64,000 nt of DNA from Arthrobotrys musiformis (lineage: Eukaryota; Ascomycota; Orbiliomycetes; Orbiliales; Orbiliaceae). How positions within the stretch are numbered: position 1 is the stretch's first letter; the number at the start of each line of letters is the position of its first letter. Positions 34,821 through 47,134 of the stretch are shown here, piece after piece. The notes under the pieces were generated by a model, which made no database searches, was not told the DNA's origin, and saw only the letters and a program-made list of their open reading frames with translations. The translations under genes and the position numbers were made by a program. Where the stretch lies: assembly GCA_036971715.1 (NCBI GenBank), contig JAVHJL010000007.1, forward strand, positions 1,488,001 to 1,552,000, written 5' to 3'.

Positions 34821-36574
34821 TATGTATTTTAGTTATGATGCCATTATGAACCCGGATTCAGATACTAGCGTCTGTACAGACACCCGTCACCTCAAGATAA
34901 TCTCACGAGGTACTATCTACCTCTCTACACAGCTATAGGTGCACCGCGTGAGGAGGAAATAATCGAGTGGTCTGGCCCTCACCTTGTGCTGCAGCGGTGC
35001 AGATGATTTGCAATCATGGACTTAGTGTAGAGGGCGCCGTCTTGCGTTGAGAATTGGCTCAATTGATCAGGATACCCGGTTCATCATAAAATGTCGGACC
35101 TATCCCCGGTGATTTTCAATTCCGATCAGCGCATAGGCCACGAAGCCTCTAGCAACAGTCGAAAGCAAAATTTAAAAAGATTCACTATCGGTGGGCATCA
35201 ATATTGAATCAAGAAGATATTTCATTGTAGAAATCTATGGGCATAAGTAGTAATATATCAACGGGTTGGATTACTAGCACATCTATCGAACATGGATTCC
35301 GGTTGGACTAGATTGGTCTCGTACCCAGACCGCTATCAAATATAATGAGCATTGTGCAATTTTTTTAAGGAATAAAATGTACTTTATTCGAGCGTGTACA
35401 AAATCGCTTGTAATATATAGTGCTATACGATCGAGAGTATCCCGAAATTAGGCGCAAGTGGTCTCGCGGGCCAGCCGCACAAAAGGCGCAAGTGACGAGA
35501 AATAATATCGGATCAAGGAAATAGATATAATAGCTATCAATAGACATACATATTTACCAGTTGCTAGGAGGTCCCGGGATCTCGTTAATAAATGAACAAG
35601 ATAAAAAATACTGGGTATGTGAACGTGGACGCGTGGAAATCAGCTAGTGGACAGCAACAGCCCCAAGATAAGCAAACAGCCTAAGGAAGCAAAGCGTAAA
35701 ATCAGTGAATACCCCCCTAGACTAGCTTGATGAAGACGCCGAGTGGGTTTCCCGTTTTGTAGCCAGCTCCCCCGGTATCCGCTTTGTGTTCTGTTAGTGA
35801 CTTTCCGCCCTGTGTTCTACATATAGCTACATTTACGTTCTACCCTCTACATCTTTACAGGATGACTTGGTTCCGGCCGTGGACCCAATTCTGTGCTGAT
35901 TGTCAGGTGCAGCGTTTGTTTGTCCTTGCTGGGCTTCAAGAATGTTGCGTTGGTGTTGTATTCTTGGATCGCTGGACGGGCAAACAAAAACTGTTTTGGC
36001 TCGAGACCAAGACAAAACCCTGGGCCGCAATCCTGCAACTCAAAAGGTATCTTGCCAGAAGCTGCTTTTCCTTGGTCTTGAGAGCGAAAAGTCTCTTGAA
36101 GATATATTCTTAATTTCGGCTGAAGCAGCACATTTAGGCAAGCTTTTCAATTCTGGCAACTTAAATCTTTCAGGTCACTATATCAACCATGGGTTTTGTT
36201 TGGAAGCTTGGCATCCCAACCAGAACGTGCTTAAGCGGGTGAACCAACTTGCTTTTTTTCGCCTAACCGATCAATTCGTGTAACGTAGCCCAGAAACGCC
36301 TTTATATTGAAACGAAAGGGACTTCCAGCCGGATGATTCTGCATTACCAATACAGAGCAGGAAAGATCACCGAACTCAAGAACCTTAATTTTCAACTCTG
36401 TGACTTGGATCCTCTTGGCTCGATAGCCGTAAAAGCAAACCCGTAATTTCGAAAAGTATAAATTGGCAAAAAAAGGCCTCGAGCTTGCTAGGTTCCACAC
36501 TCCTTACACCCCCTTAGATATATTAAGATTTCTTCCCTGCGCCAATTTCGGCATATAGTCCTCCTTTTTCAAAT
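34821..36574. other. intergenic region, no confident gene
   Basis: About 1.75 kb. It contains one copy of ATTGGTCTCGTACCCAGACC at 35314-35335 and AT-rich sequence to 35600. ORFs at 35847-36500 occur on both strands and overlap, with no domain; they look like chance or degenerate sequence. Confidence 0.5.
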
Positions 36575-37578
36575 ATGAAGATCGCCCTGTTCCATATTGT
36601 CTCCGTGGCATTTGCTGTTGCTGCACCTCAAAACATTGAGAAGCGAGTAGGTTCTTCGTTGTAGATGTACCTCGGAGTCTTCGAAGGAGATCAAGGACTA
36701 ACTTATGAAAGGATTCACCACCTCGGAAGGAACCTTCGGATGTGCCTCTGGCGCCACTCTGCAGCTTCCTAAAACAATGCCCCAACGGCCAAACATGTGT
36801 CGGCGAACGTCAATTATACAAATATAAACAGGGCCTGTGTGTTGAAAAGCAGATAGAATGCACTGGGACCTACAACAGCGGAGAGAATACATGTCCCAAA
36901 GACCAAAAATATACGTGCGTTCCGCGCGCAAACAGAAAGGAGTGTTCGAAGGATAACCCGTCGTTGGAAAGTACGGGGGGGATGGCGCATAATTTCGACC
37001 CTAGTCCGTCGTACTGTGGCCATTGCGTGGAGGCTTCCAAGTTCGCTGGGCTTAGAGGATTGCAACCGTGGCTCACCGTCGACACAAGGTGCAAGGATGA
37101 TCGCCCTTCATTGTGTTTTGACTTTTTCGACGATAAAGCCCTTGGTGCTTGCCTCGACGAAAATTTCTTCAGGGGTGCGGATATCTGTCCCGAGTGGCTT
37201 ATTACCAATGCTTGCGACGAAAACGACACATGTGGCTCAGGGCTGGCTTGTGTAATCAGTAGGTGCACCGACAACAACGACCCTGAACGATGCGGTAAAA
37301 AGATATGCCTGCCAGAAAACGTCGTCAGCGGGTTACCTCGGCCCCCTACGTCTGCTACCACTGGTTGCGTGGTGACGCCAGTAATAAAGACAATTACAGA
37401 AAAGGAAACAAAGACCGAAACGATTACAGTAACCCCGCCGGGAGGGAAACCGAAATTGACTACGGTTATAATCACAAAGACAAAAACCATTAAAGGACCC
37501 AAGGAAACCGTAACGGTCACGGTTACAACCAAGAAACCTAAGGATCCCAAACAAAATGATTATAACGTCGGGTATTAG
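36575..37578 (+). CDS. secreted cysteine-rich protein with Thr/Lys-rich C-terminus
   Basis: Exons 36575-36646 and 36730-37578, 306 residues. The 83-nt intron has donor GTAGGT and branch-like GACTAAC. Signal peptide MKIALFHIVSVAFAVAAP; the sequence then reads QNIEKR, a possible Kex2-type processing site at the splice junction. The central 200 residues carry about 20 cysteines in closely spaced pairs (LCSFLKQCPNGQTCVG, YCGHCVEAS, DTCGSGLACVISRC), so an all-disulfide extracellular domain is likely. The last 60 residues are Thr/Val/Lys-rich with alternating strands (TVIITKTKTIKGPKETVTV). That tail resembles a stretch of exon 2 of the gene at 2342. Function unknown; an apoplastic or wall-associated role is possible. 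Confidence 0.8.
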
Positions 37579-39033
37579 GTTTTGTTTTGTTTAGTAGTTT
37601 GCTTTAGAGGAGTTAGAATTAGTTTGGCTTCGTTAGGTTTAGATTGAATTAGGATTAGATAGGTAGGTGTGACTAGACCTTGACCAAGTTAGCCTTTTAT
37701 GGGACGCAAGAGCTATCGTTGTTCTGTAAGTGACACAAGGTCCTTCGGATTGGGGGGTACTATCCATTAGCGCAAATATTGTTTCCTGCTATTCGGTTCC
37801 TTTTATTGCTTTTAGGAACCTAAATGTACATGTACATCTGCAGTATATTGTCATTCAAGCATGTTTGCCTCCGCGCATTTTGATGTAGACTCTATCGCCA
37901 GCTTCGATCCTTTCGATATCCGACATTTTAGATCAATAACCTGTTGAACGTTGAATGAAAGAGGAAGATTGAAATTACTTTCCACATACCACATGCCGTT
38001 TAATTTATATCTGATGGGCGAACGCGTGTTATCAGAATGACGCAAATGAAGCGTGATGCATCAAAGTAGATCTGACGTTATACGTTATATATATAATTAC
38101 ACGGGGGGCACAAAAATTCGGCCTTTGATATTTTCTCTTATTCTGTCCCCCGTTATTTTAGTTGTGAGGCTTATTGATACCTCTATCCTCCGCTTAATTC
38201 ACTTTCCTCCGCCGCAGGATCTGCATAACATCCTTAAGCGGTGGTATCCCAATATCCTTCAGCCAGTTACTTTAATTCTTAATAGTGTAAACAATTAGCA
38301 ATTGTTTTATTTTATAGCATTTACAATAATATAGATATTGCTATTAGTAAAAGATTTGAAGTTATTCAAAAGATGTTAATCAATTTTAAATTAGAAGTAA
38401 CACAAGCTTTAGTATTCACTTTTCAGAAGCTTAACCATATTTTGAAATATAAATTAAGAAATTGGAATATTTAACTTCAAAATATTAGAACAGATGGCTC
38501 TTATTTAGGTGGCTAGTCACATAGTTCAGAAAACAAGTGACACAACATGCAGTGCAGACTATGCTCCGACTACAAGAACGGAAAGCCCTTGAGATTATGA
38601 TATCAGTTTGTCTAACCCCGGAGACCACAGCCCGCCACGACGTAACGACTTGAATTATAAACGTGACCACATAATATTTGGTAGTTATGAGAATGACTAT
38701 AATATAATGCCTCTAACTTATTCTAACTCCGCGCCCCTTTTACCATGGCCTGCAGAAACAAACTCACCACCTATTCATATCTTTGTGTCTTTCGGCATAA
38801 AATCCGTTGCAACATCTATTTATGGCTTGTCAGGCTACGCTGCATAGCTAAATCCTAAGCCGAAACACTGCACAATCAACATGCAACATACAATATTTTT
38901 AACGCAGTATGCGGGCCAGGACTGTAGAGATAGCACCTATCGACCCAAAAAAAAAAAGAAAAAAAGGTTCGAGCGCTAGTTCTATTATATATTAATATTA
39001 CAAGCTTAGGGTTGTGAGTTCGCAGCAAGCGCT
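37579..39033. other. AT-rich gene-poor region
   Basis: About 1.45 kb. From about 38060 to 38480 the sequence is strongly AT-rich. A plus-strand frame near 38345-38474 reads through AT-rich codons (KRFEVIQKMLINFKLEV) without a start, as expected for a degenerated transposon remnant. A poly-A/AG tract lies near 38945-38967. No gene is called. Confidence 0.5.
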
Positions 39034-41691
39034 TTAACTAAGGGACCAGACGAAGTTAGGGGATACCCAACGCTCGTAGTCACGGCCAGTCTCATTGCGC
39101 CCACTCATCTTGAGAGCACGGTAGATGAATTTGTATGTACCGGCCGGGACTGCAATGGGCGAGAGGCCTTCGTACTTAACAACGGTGCCATCCCAGGAAA
39201 CTTGGGTGTCCTGATCCTGTGGACTTCTTGGGTTCCAGTAGCTCGGATAGCCTGGAACGGAACCGATGATGTTATCGGCGTTGAAGATCCTAACATCGTT
39301 AGCCGCGGGGTCGGAGACGGAAACAACATCTATTCGAACAGTGCCGGAAGCAAGGACTAGACCCCAGGCGAGAACCGGTGGATTGGTTGGATTGTTGACT
39401 AAGGAGCTGGTGAGCTTCGGGTAACCCTGTTCGAAATTTGTGACTGTGGCGTCCTTGATTTTAGTGGCAATGCCCATGTATGGGATCTTGAGGTTATCCT
39501 GATCGGCATCGCGGGCAATCTTGATCCAGCCGCCATAGACGGGGATCCTAGAGGCGTCAAGGCCAATTGGTGGGACAACACGAACGACCACCCTCTTGGA
39601 TTGACCGGGGTTGATGGTGAGATTACTCGGATCGATACTAACGCTGGCGTAAGACTGAACCATGGTCGGCGGGAAGGTTTGAGGAAGGGTAGAATTTTCC
39701 ATAGTAGTGTAAGCAGTAGCACCGGCAATGGAGGTAAGTTGATAATTAGCTGTTGCAGCTCCCTTGTTAGTGATTTTGAAGCTGATAGATGCGTGAAAAT
39801 TTTGAGTATCATTGAACTCAAGAAAATCAGTATCGACAACAGTATTTGAACGAATGAACTTGTACGCATCGATCATACCGCCGCCTTGTTGGGCAATCGG
39901 GGCGAGGAAAGTAAAATTTTTGGTTCCATCGTTAAAGACCAACGGCTGAGCGGTAGTCGTGAGGCCGATGCGGATTTCAGCAGGAGTGACGATCCGATTT
40001 TGAGCTCTCGCCTTCTGGAGATAGAGAGCAACGACACCGGAAATATACGGTGCCGCCATAGAACTACCAGAAAGAACAGAATATCCTTGATTTAAGGTAG
40101 ACCGGGTGGTGGAGAGGATAAATGCGCCGGGAGCACAGACATGTGGACGTTGGTACAATCTATTGGTGGGACCCCAGGAAGAGCCGGTAGATATGCTGCC
40201 TCCCGTCGCTAGGTTATTGCTGGTTTTGAGCGCAACGTCAGGGTTCGCCTGAAAGGTAACAGAGAGCGTCCCCCCCGACGAAAGGAGCGCTAACAGCGCC
40301 GCATTAGTTTCCGAAGCCGCCCTAGAAACGTAAACGAAGCCATCGATTGCCATGGAAAAGGTATTGGATGGGTCTTCAATCAACAATATCTTCAAGGCAC
40401 CTTTCTCGGTCGCAGCGTCAATCTTATCTTGGAATGGGCAGTTACCAGCGCGCATAACGACTATCTTCTGCGATATGTCACCAGAATCAGCGGGCAGCCC
40501 GACACAGCCGTCAGAGATCTGTCCGTCGACGGTTGGGACATAGAGCTCAAACAGCTGCCCAACAGGGAACCTTAAGGTCGCAGTGAAATAGCTTATTAAT
40601 GCGTTTTGGCCCGAGCTGGAAAAGATTGTAGCGGTTTGGTATACTCTAGGCACAATTAAGGAGTCGACGTGACCGACCCCGATGGCGCCCACGGCATCGG
40701 CAGCGCTGGAGGCGTAGAAGAGACCTTGGCCGCCGCTGTTACCGCCAGCAATTACGCATGGGATACTATGGTCTTCGACGATCCTGGTAACGGCCTGGGG
40801 CCACGCATATTCACCCCACCCACCGGAGGATGAGACCGAGGCACTGATCACGTCGGCTCCATCGGCCACAGCTCGGGTGAAGGCAGATATAAGGACGTCG
40901 TCCGTAGTGCCGATGGAAGGGCAGCCGAACACTTTATAAGCGCCGAGAGTGACGTTTGGAGCGACGCCAGTAAAGTCAAATCGGGTGTCAATGGCAGCAA
41001 CGATACCAGCAACGTGGGTACCGTGGCCGCCGCAATCCATTGGATCATTATCCGGAACTGGAGTATTTTGGCCGTTGTAGCTATCACCTACAAAATCGTA
41101 ACCAACAGCGACCTTAAACCCTGGGCCAAATCCACCCCCAAGAGATGGATGTGTATAGTCGATACCTGTGTCAACAATGGCGACCTTAATCCCTTGCCCA
41201 TCCAGGCCTTCAGCGCGGACCTTGTCGACGCCCCCTTGAACGTGAGGCGGGTAACTATCAACGGGCCAATTGCTGCGCTTGATGATTTTACCGACATCCT
41301 CGACGACCTGTTCGGTCATTGGTGCGGCACTATTGTAGATTTGAATTGGAAAGAGCTTAACGACTTCACGCCAAGAGCTGATCTTCGCCCGGTTTTCGGG
41401 AGTATCTTCCTCAAGCTTGAAAGATACACCATTGAAGATACTGGTATCTTGGTCGAGGGTCATGCGGTGGCTGACTTTGATGCCACTAACTCGGGCCTTG
41501 TTTAGGAAGCCATTCGCAGTCTAAACTCAAGAAGGTCAGCTATAACTCTCGGGGAATCCGTATATGTGATCCCAAGATGGTAGAATGCTTACTGTTCCCT
41601 TTATCTCAGCAATATAGGCACCTGGGACGACATTCTGCGCGAGTGCCGGGGACAATAGTCCGACAAAGCCAAAGACGGTCTTCAGATGCAT
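39034..41691 (-). CDS. secreted subtilisin-like serine protease (S8) with PA-type insert
   Basis: Minus strand, exons 41691-41593 and 41520-39034, with an intron of 72 nt (GTAAGC...GCTGACC...TTTAG), 861 residues. Signal peptide MHLKTVFGFVGLLSPALA, then a propeptide of the I9 kind (GAYIAEIKGT...). Peptidase S8 catalytic residues are all present: Asp about 150 in VAIVDTGIDYTHPSLGG, His about 199 in DCGGHGTHVAGIVAA, oxyanion Asn in CVIAGGNSGG, and Ser about 520 in LSGSSMAAPYISGVVAL. Between Asn and Ser lies an insert of about 150 residues (PVGQLFELY...VVMRAGNCPFQDKIDAA...) typical of protease-associated domains. After the catalytic domain comes a long beta-rich fn3-like C-terminus (NPGQSKRVVVRVVPP). 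This matches the fungal minor-extracellular-protease (Vpr-like) group, which degrades protein outside the cell. It has no sign of damage. Confidence 0.94.
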
Positions 41692-41798
41692 CAGAACAAA
41701 TTAATTATAAAAACCAGCAGAATTCTGTTGGAGAGGGTAGATAGCAATATTGACCTTTGACGGGCCGTTAATATACTTTTCTAGCTCCCGCAGAGGCA

Positions 41799-41806
41799 CT
41801 TATATA
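41799..41806 (-). promoter_or_regulatory. TATA-like element upstream of the subtilase
   Basis: Read on the minus strand this is TATATAAG, about 110 nt upstream of the ATG at 41691. This spacing is plausible for a fungal TATA box. The call rests only on sequence and position. Confidence 0.35.
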
Positions 41807-44674
41807 CACAAAGCTTAAGATTGAGCGAGGGCGAGCCATGCCAAGACGGAGCTTCAATCCCACGAAACATCTCCAAAAGTGGCAGCTCGCTTGCGAGCCT
41901 TTAATGAGCACCCTGCATTAGCCTATCCTCGCGAAGGTAAGGAACAGGCATATGCGTTGGCGCACGCCTTGCAGAGGAAAGGAGGCCTAGGAACCCGATT
42001 GGTGACCCTTGGGGGCTTCCCTATGATATAGCTTGCATACATATTTGGTCAGGCCCCGTGATGATGTATTGCCTGGGTTAGACTCATTGGATTCTCGTGG
42101 GCAGGTCTTCGGCATATCCTTAGTGATCAAGCCACACAGTTCCCATATGGTTCCACTCTTAGATGGTCGCCTCCACGCTGAGCAAAAGGTAAGGGCGAGA
42201 CTGAGGTAAGGGTATCCGGGCAACGTCCTGCCATTTCGAAACAATTCCCAGATTCTGCGTTACAAAATGACTAATTATAGTTCATTCAAAAGGCGCTACG
42301 TATCTAAAGTTGCCTATCGAACAGAAAACGATATTTTTGTAGACGATGCGCCCACTTGTTGCTCTTTTAGTAAGTACCCACTTTAGTTTCGATAACCCCG
42401 CAAATTTGAACTCCCTTTCAAGTCACAATTTTGTTCCAATGAAAAAAAGAACCAAAGCAGTTAATCCTTGTATCGTACCCCACCCGGGGTTGTACCACCC
42501 AGGTACGAGACAAAGTTAATTAATCCTACTAATACACATTTGTACTACCCTACTAGTACGCGTTTGTATTAACGCATTTACTGCAACGAATCGCTCCAGA
42601 CCAGCTCCGAATTAGTCTGGGATCGTAGCTTTGGCTTTCTACTGTTTCACGAAACTTTCTGAGTTTTTCTTTTGTGCGAAATTTTCTATTCATTGCCTTC
42701 AATAAAGTGTTTTGTGAACTCTGTATACTATCTACAAATTTCAATATATCATTTTCTAAAGTATTATATTGGGCTTTGACCTAGCGCGCAATCTCTCCTA
42801 TTATTTTTTAAATGGAATTTTTGATATATTAGGGTGATATTGTAGCGTAAATTTGGATTTTTTTTGACTGCAAAAAAGTGGATTGTTTGGTGGTTAAAGT
42901 AGAAGTTTGGTGACGTATGGAAAGTTTTGGCAGCTTAGAGTTTGGGTTTAGCTCTAGAGTAGAGACTCGAGCGAAGGATAATGCATCATCAATCTCATAT
43001 GAAAGGTCAATGGTGTGCTTTAGAAGGTTGGATCACTCCAATGGTGGGGCGGCAAGGGCACTCCACTCGATTGCGGGAACCGGAATCCTAACGCTCCCCG
43101 GAGAAGATTTCTAGGGCAAAAAAGTTCCAAACTATCTTGTTGCAACTTTGAGCCTGCTTTAATGCCTTTAGTTCTCGTATAAATGAGATAATCTTTGCAT
43201 TTCTGTGGCTTGGCGCATAAAAAATCTGGTTGTCTTTGCACAATTTTACGCCGATACACATTTGTGCCAACAAATTTGTCCCTACAGCGGGAATCGCGGC
43301 AACAAATTAATTTGTTCGGCCCCGCACAAAAGGTGTACAAAAAGGTGATCGAACAAAAAAAGAAGAACCAAAAAAACCCTCAGGTGGGAATCCAACTTTG
43401 GTTGTCCGCGGGCACATATGAATGCAAACAATGAATAAATGGAATTATCTACAACGGATTTGAGTTGCTGTGGCGCTTTTTGGGTGAACAAATTCGCGTT
43501 GATTGTGGTGTATTTTTGGCTTTCTGGGACTTGCTCGCGAAGAAGGCAAAGAGGGGCCCTCCAATTCCGACTGCGCAAAACTGGCAACGGGCAAGGCGAT
43601 TCCAGCCCCACAGCCAATAGCCCCAGACCAAATATGCCGACTTGTTAAGGTGACCGTTTAGAGTCAGACATATTAGTCTGGATGCAATTGTGCCTCAGCT
43701 TGATTGGCTAGATCTAACTGCATGTTGCAACACCACGCAACACATATATTTCTGGTCCACGTCCAAAGAAAGTGCTTGTCCTGATCCGGCCATCTTCGAA
43801 ACAAGCAGGACAAGAAAAAAATGCATGCAAGTGTCCTATAGCGACTTTTTATAATGAAATTTTACGTCCGTGGCTTCGGTTTGACATTCGTTAGTTCTCT
43901 CTATTTCACACGTTAATAACTACGCTTCTGCACTTGTGTCAACCGTCAGTGTTCCAACTTCAGCAAAGTTTTTCTTTACTAATAGGATCCTTTTGACGGA
44001 CCACACCTGGCTTACGCTGCGAAATTCAGACAGGACCGGTTCCAACAATGGTATGTACCAACGCATACCTTGAGCCAATATTGCATTATGGCACCCAATT
44101 GGAGCTGAGGGTTGAAGCGGCTAATTCTCCCGTCTTCTTAATGGAATATCCGGAATGGTTGTATTTAAAGTGTTAGGGCTACCAGTGGACCAGTATTCCT
44201 GTTTCAATGACGGTTATGGACTATAAACCACACTACCCAGCTTTAATCACCAAAACATACCGATATCCTTGATGTGAATTCACGATCGGACAAACTCCTA
44301 CCCCGAGTTCTAGGCTGGGCTCACCCTAAATATAAATTGGTCCTATAGCATGGCTGCGAAGGGTAACAAAATCATAACTATTGTTCTTTTGGCGATTATT
44401 CTATCTTGTGTATAAACTGTATTTATAGCTTGTCACGTGGCATATTGATGTATGTCCCCGCTGGTTCGAGTTTTTTCGAGTCAGCAGTCAACAACCCGAG
44501 AGCGTATTTTCCATCCGGCATTCAGACATGTACGTATATGTCGGGTGCGACCGCGTACCAGCTATTGAGGAAGATCGCTAGGAATTAATAAAATTCTGCT
44601 CAATCTAGAACTGCTTTAATTACTAAAGGCGTTTTTCTTCCAATATCTACAAGATATCCTCGGGATGCTTGCCA
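41807..44674. other. repeat-bearing AT-rich region, no gene
   Basis: About 2.9 kb without a confident gene. Features seen: a palindrome-rich patch near 42480-42560 with ACCCAGGTACGAGACAA (inverted copy of the TCTCGTACCC motif), a strongly AT-rich stretch at about 42640-42880, degenerate sequence at 43190-43400 rich in CACAAATTTGT/AAAAAAGAAC words, and one copy of a dispersed repeat at 44415-44608. This looks like decayed transposon sequence. Confidence 0.5.
44415..44608. repeat. dispersed repeat, copy 1
   Basis: About 178 bp (44431-44608) match 62760-62943 at roughly 85% identity. They are preceded here by AACTGTATTTATAGCT, which in the other copy lies about 200 bp further upstream. This copy keeps more CG dinucleotides than copy 2. 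Confidence 0.85.
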
Positions 44675-47134
44675 CTAGACGTAAATCTTCCTTCTCCTAG
44701 CAATTGTCCCAGGTCCTCTAACTAACCCTATTTCACCGACGGGACTAGAAGCGCGTAGATCTCCAACCGTTCCCGGTAAAGCCTCGAGCCCCTGCAGGCC
44801 GCGCTTCCCTGTCAGCTGCTCTGGGGTAATATCTTCAGGCCGAGTGACACCGAACTTGAACATGCTGAATGCGTCCAGTTTTACTGTCCACCGTCGGCTG
44901 AATTGGTAAAATAGCGCTAGAAGTATGATTGAGAGCCCCCATATGGACAGAAGTGCGAAGACTATCTCCGCCGGTACCACTCCTCGAATCAATGTCTTAC
45001 TGGGAGTCCCCACCGAGATACCTCTCATCTCCCATCTCGCAAGCGCATCTGGGAGGCCATCATACATTAATTGAACTGCATATGATTTATATGCTCTGAG
45101 AACAGATTCTTTCAACTCCTCGGCTTGGATGACGCTTCCAACCAGGCCGACAGCATCTCGGAAAACGTTGGACGTCAACGGAAAATATTGCAGACTCCCG
45201 TAAAGATAAATGCCCCAAAACCATGGGATAGATGTGGTGTCATCAAAGAAGAGGTTTGGCGACGAGAGTAATAAGTGATGAATTGAGTTCTGGAAGCGCT
45301 TGACCCCAAAAGGTAACAGCCTCCGGTGTTCTGCGGCTGTCCGCTCGAAGTTTGAAAAAGTTGCTCTTGATCCGTCTACATCAGCGTATCCAATATCAGA
45401 ACTTGCAAAACACCTAACTCCGACCGCACTTCCATAACCAGGGTAGGCTCCGTCCAGCTCCGGGATTGTTGTTTCGGCATGTCTGTACTGGAACCCTTCC
45501 GGAACGACGTTGTTAAGCGCGACTTCAGTCAGATTTTGCCAAAGTGCTACTTCGAGAACTACAAAGTCGTCTAGCCCAGGCAGGTCGCCTTCTCCGGGTA
45601 TGGGAGTATAGCCGTCGAATCCATCTTCGGTAATATTGGTTAAATTCCGCTTTGGAATACTAACACCGACCTCCATCGCCATCTTGATGTTCCAAAGTTC
45701 TCCATAACGCGGGGTTTCTGCCTGCCGGGTAAAAAATATTGTTCCTTTACTATCAGAAGTTTCATAGAATGGGGCGGTTAACCGATTTGTATAAGATGTG
45801 CTACGACGCGAGCTCAGGACCGTAAAATTGCTGATCGAGGTGACGGTGGTGCAATTGTAACGTACTGCGAGGCCGAATACGTTTCCAAAAATTGGTCCAT
45901 CGGCTTGGGGCCCTAGGAAGATAGGTATGTTCGCTTCGTCTGGCATCATGTTCCCGGTGGTATTAAGAACGCTCGGTAATCCCTCAGGGGAGAAAATCTG
46001 TTGCAGGAGGGGCAGGTGTGGTGTTAGGCCGAGGCGCCAGAGGTCGAATGCGCGTATCTGGGTATTACCCCCTGACCTCGAACTGGAAATTTTTGTTGGT
46101 CAGGAACAGCCGGATTCTCGGGGAAAGGGGAACGGCTTACTTAAAGCTCGAGAGATTCCGCCCAATAACTGAATGACGAGACATAGTCCCTAAATTAATT
46201 GAATATCCGTCGACTGTCTGCATTGTGAGACCGGTAAGCGGCCAAGCGACGAAACCTATTATACTAAGTATAGAAAGCATATTCCACAGGAGCCCACTGT
46301 TGTCCGTCGATACGGAGCGGGTCTTGACTATCTTGACTATTCTTGAGACCCAGCTACTAGGATCTGTAAAGGTAGACTCTGCAAGCAGTACCAGGCTGTT
46401 GCGGGAGGATCAGCATTCGGTCGCTTCTCGCAAGGGCGCCCGTGACTGAAGGACTTACACTCTGGCGCTCCCAGGGCCCCAAGTTTTTGTCATCACCATT
46501 GATGCGACGGACCCGGAGAGGGCATATGTAGCAAGGTTCAAAGCAAACGTGCCCAGTACGAACCAAGAGTAGTTAATAAATTCAGCAGCGTCGAGGTAGC
46601 CCTTTCTAACCCATCCTTCCCGGCTGTCTTGTGGGTACCTTAGCCACCTGATATATGTTATAAAGAAATATGAAACTAGCACTAGCGGTATGGCAATCGA
46701 TAGAACGGCGCGAAACGTGTAGAAATCGAGCATTTCCCCAGATTCTGCATATTCACCAGAGGCTTCCGCATCCACAAGAAGGAAATTCTAAAACAAATTA
46801 TGATAACGTGTAAGGTCGTTGCTATGGCTCATCTGCTGAAAAAGTTTTACTTACCTGTTTTTCGACATTACTGTGATTTGTTGGGCATAGATTTCGCTCG
46901 CCCTGCTCTTGAGAGTCATCCTGAGAACCAAACCTAGGTATTCCAATATTGCCCTCCAAAGTAGTGGGTTAGTATTGGAGTTAAAGAAAACACAGCCCAG
47001 GGAGACTAGAGTATAGCCACCTTTCTCTCGGGTGGAGTTTCGGAGCGGTGGCCCAGTGCGGCTATTTCATCGTCCAAAACTGCATTGGCGGCCTTCGGGC
47101 GGACAGGCTTTCTGGCTGGAATATTTGTCGCCAT
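44675..47134 (-). CDS. fungal-specific large membrane protein, unknown function
   Basis: Minus strand, five exons: 47134-47021, 46953-46855, 46787-46461, 46376-46141 and 46082-44675. Phases agree throughout and give 727 residues. Intron ends carry branch-like TACTAAC (intron 1) and GTAAGT/GTAAGC donors (introns 2 and 4). Intron 3 uses GTGTAA, the weakest site. Polar N-terminus (MATNIPARKPVRPKAANAVL), then hydrophobic segments AVLSIAIPLVLVSYFFI, SWFVLGTFALNLATYAL and MLSILSIIGFVAWPLTGLTM. A large Cys/N-glycosylation-site region follows, with the family-like line RAFDLWRLGLTPHLPLLQQI. The C-terminal membrane segment is VFALLSIWGLSIILLALFY, then the tail LDAFSMFKFGV. Same overall plan as the genes at 14033, 16417 and 32625. 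Uncharacterised. Confidence 0.85.

Noticed and set aside
35847..36500. overlapping ORFs on both strands
   Set aside because: They overlap in several frames and show no protein-like conservation that can be seen; treated as intergenic.
36870..37550. 226-codon minus-strand ORF
   Set aside because: It lies wholly inside the Cys-rich secreted gene, which has a signal peptide and a good splice model on the plus strand.
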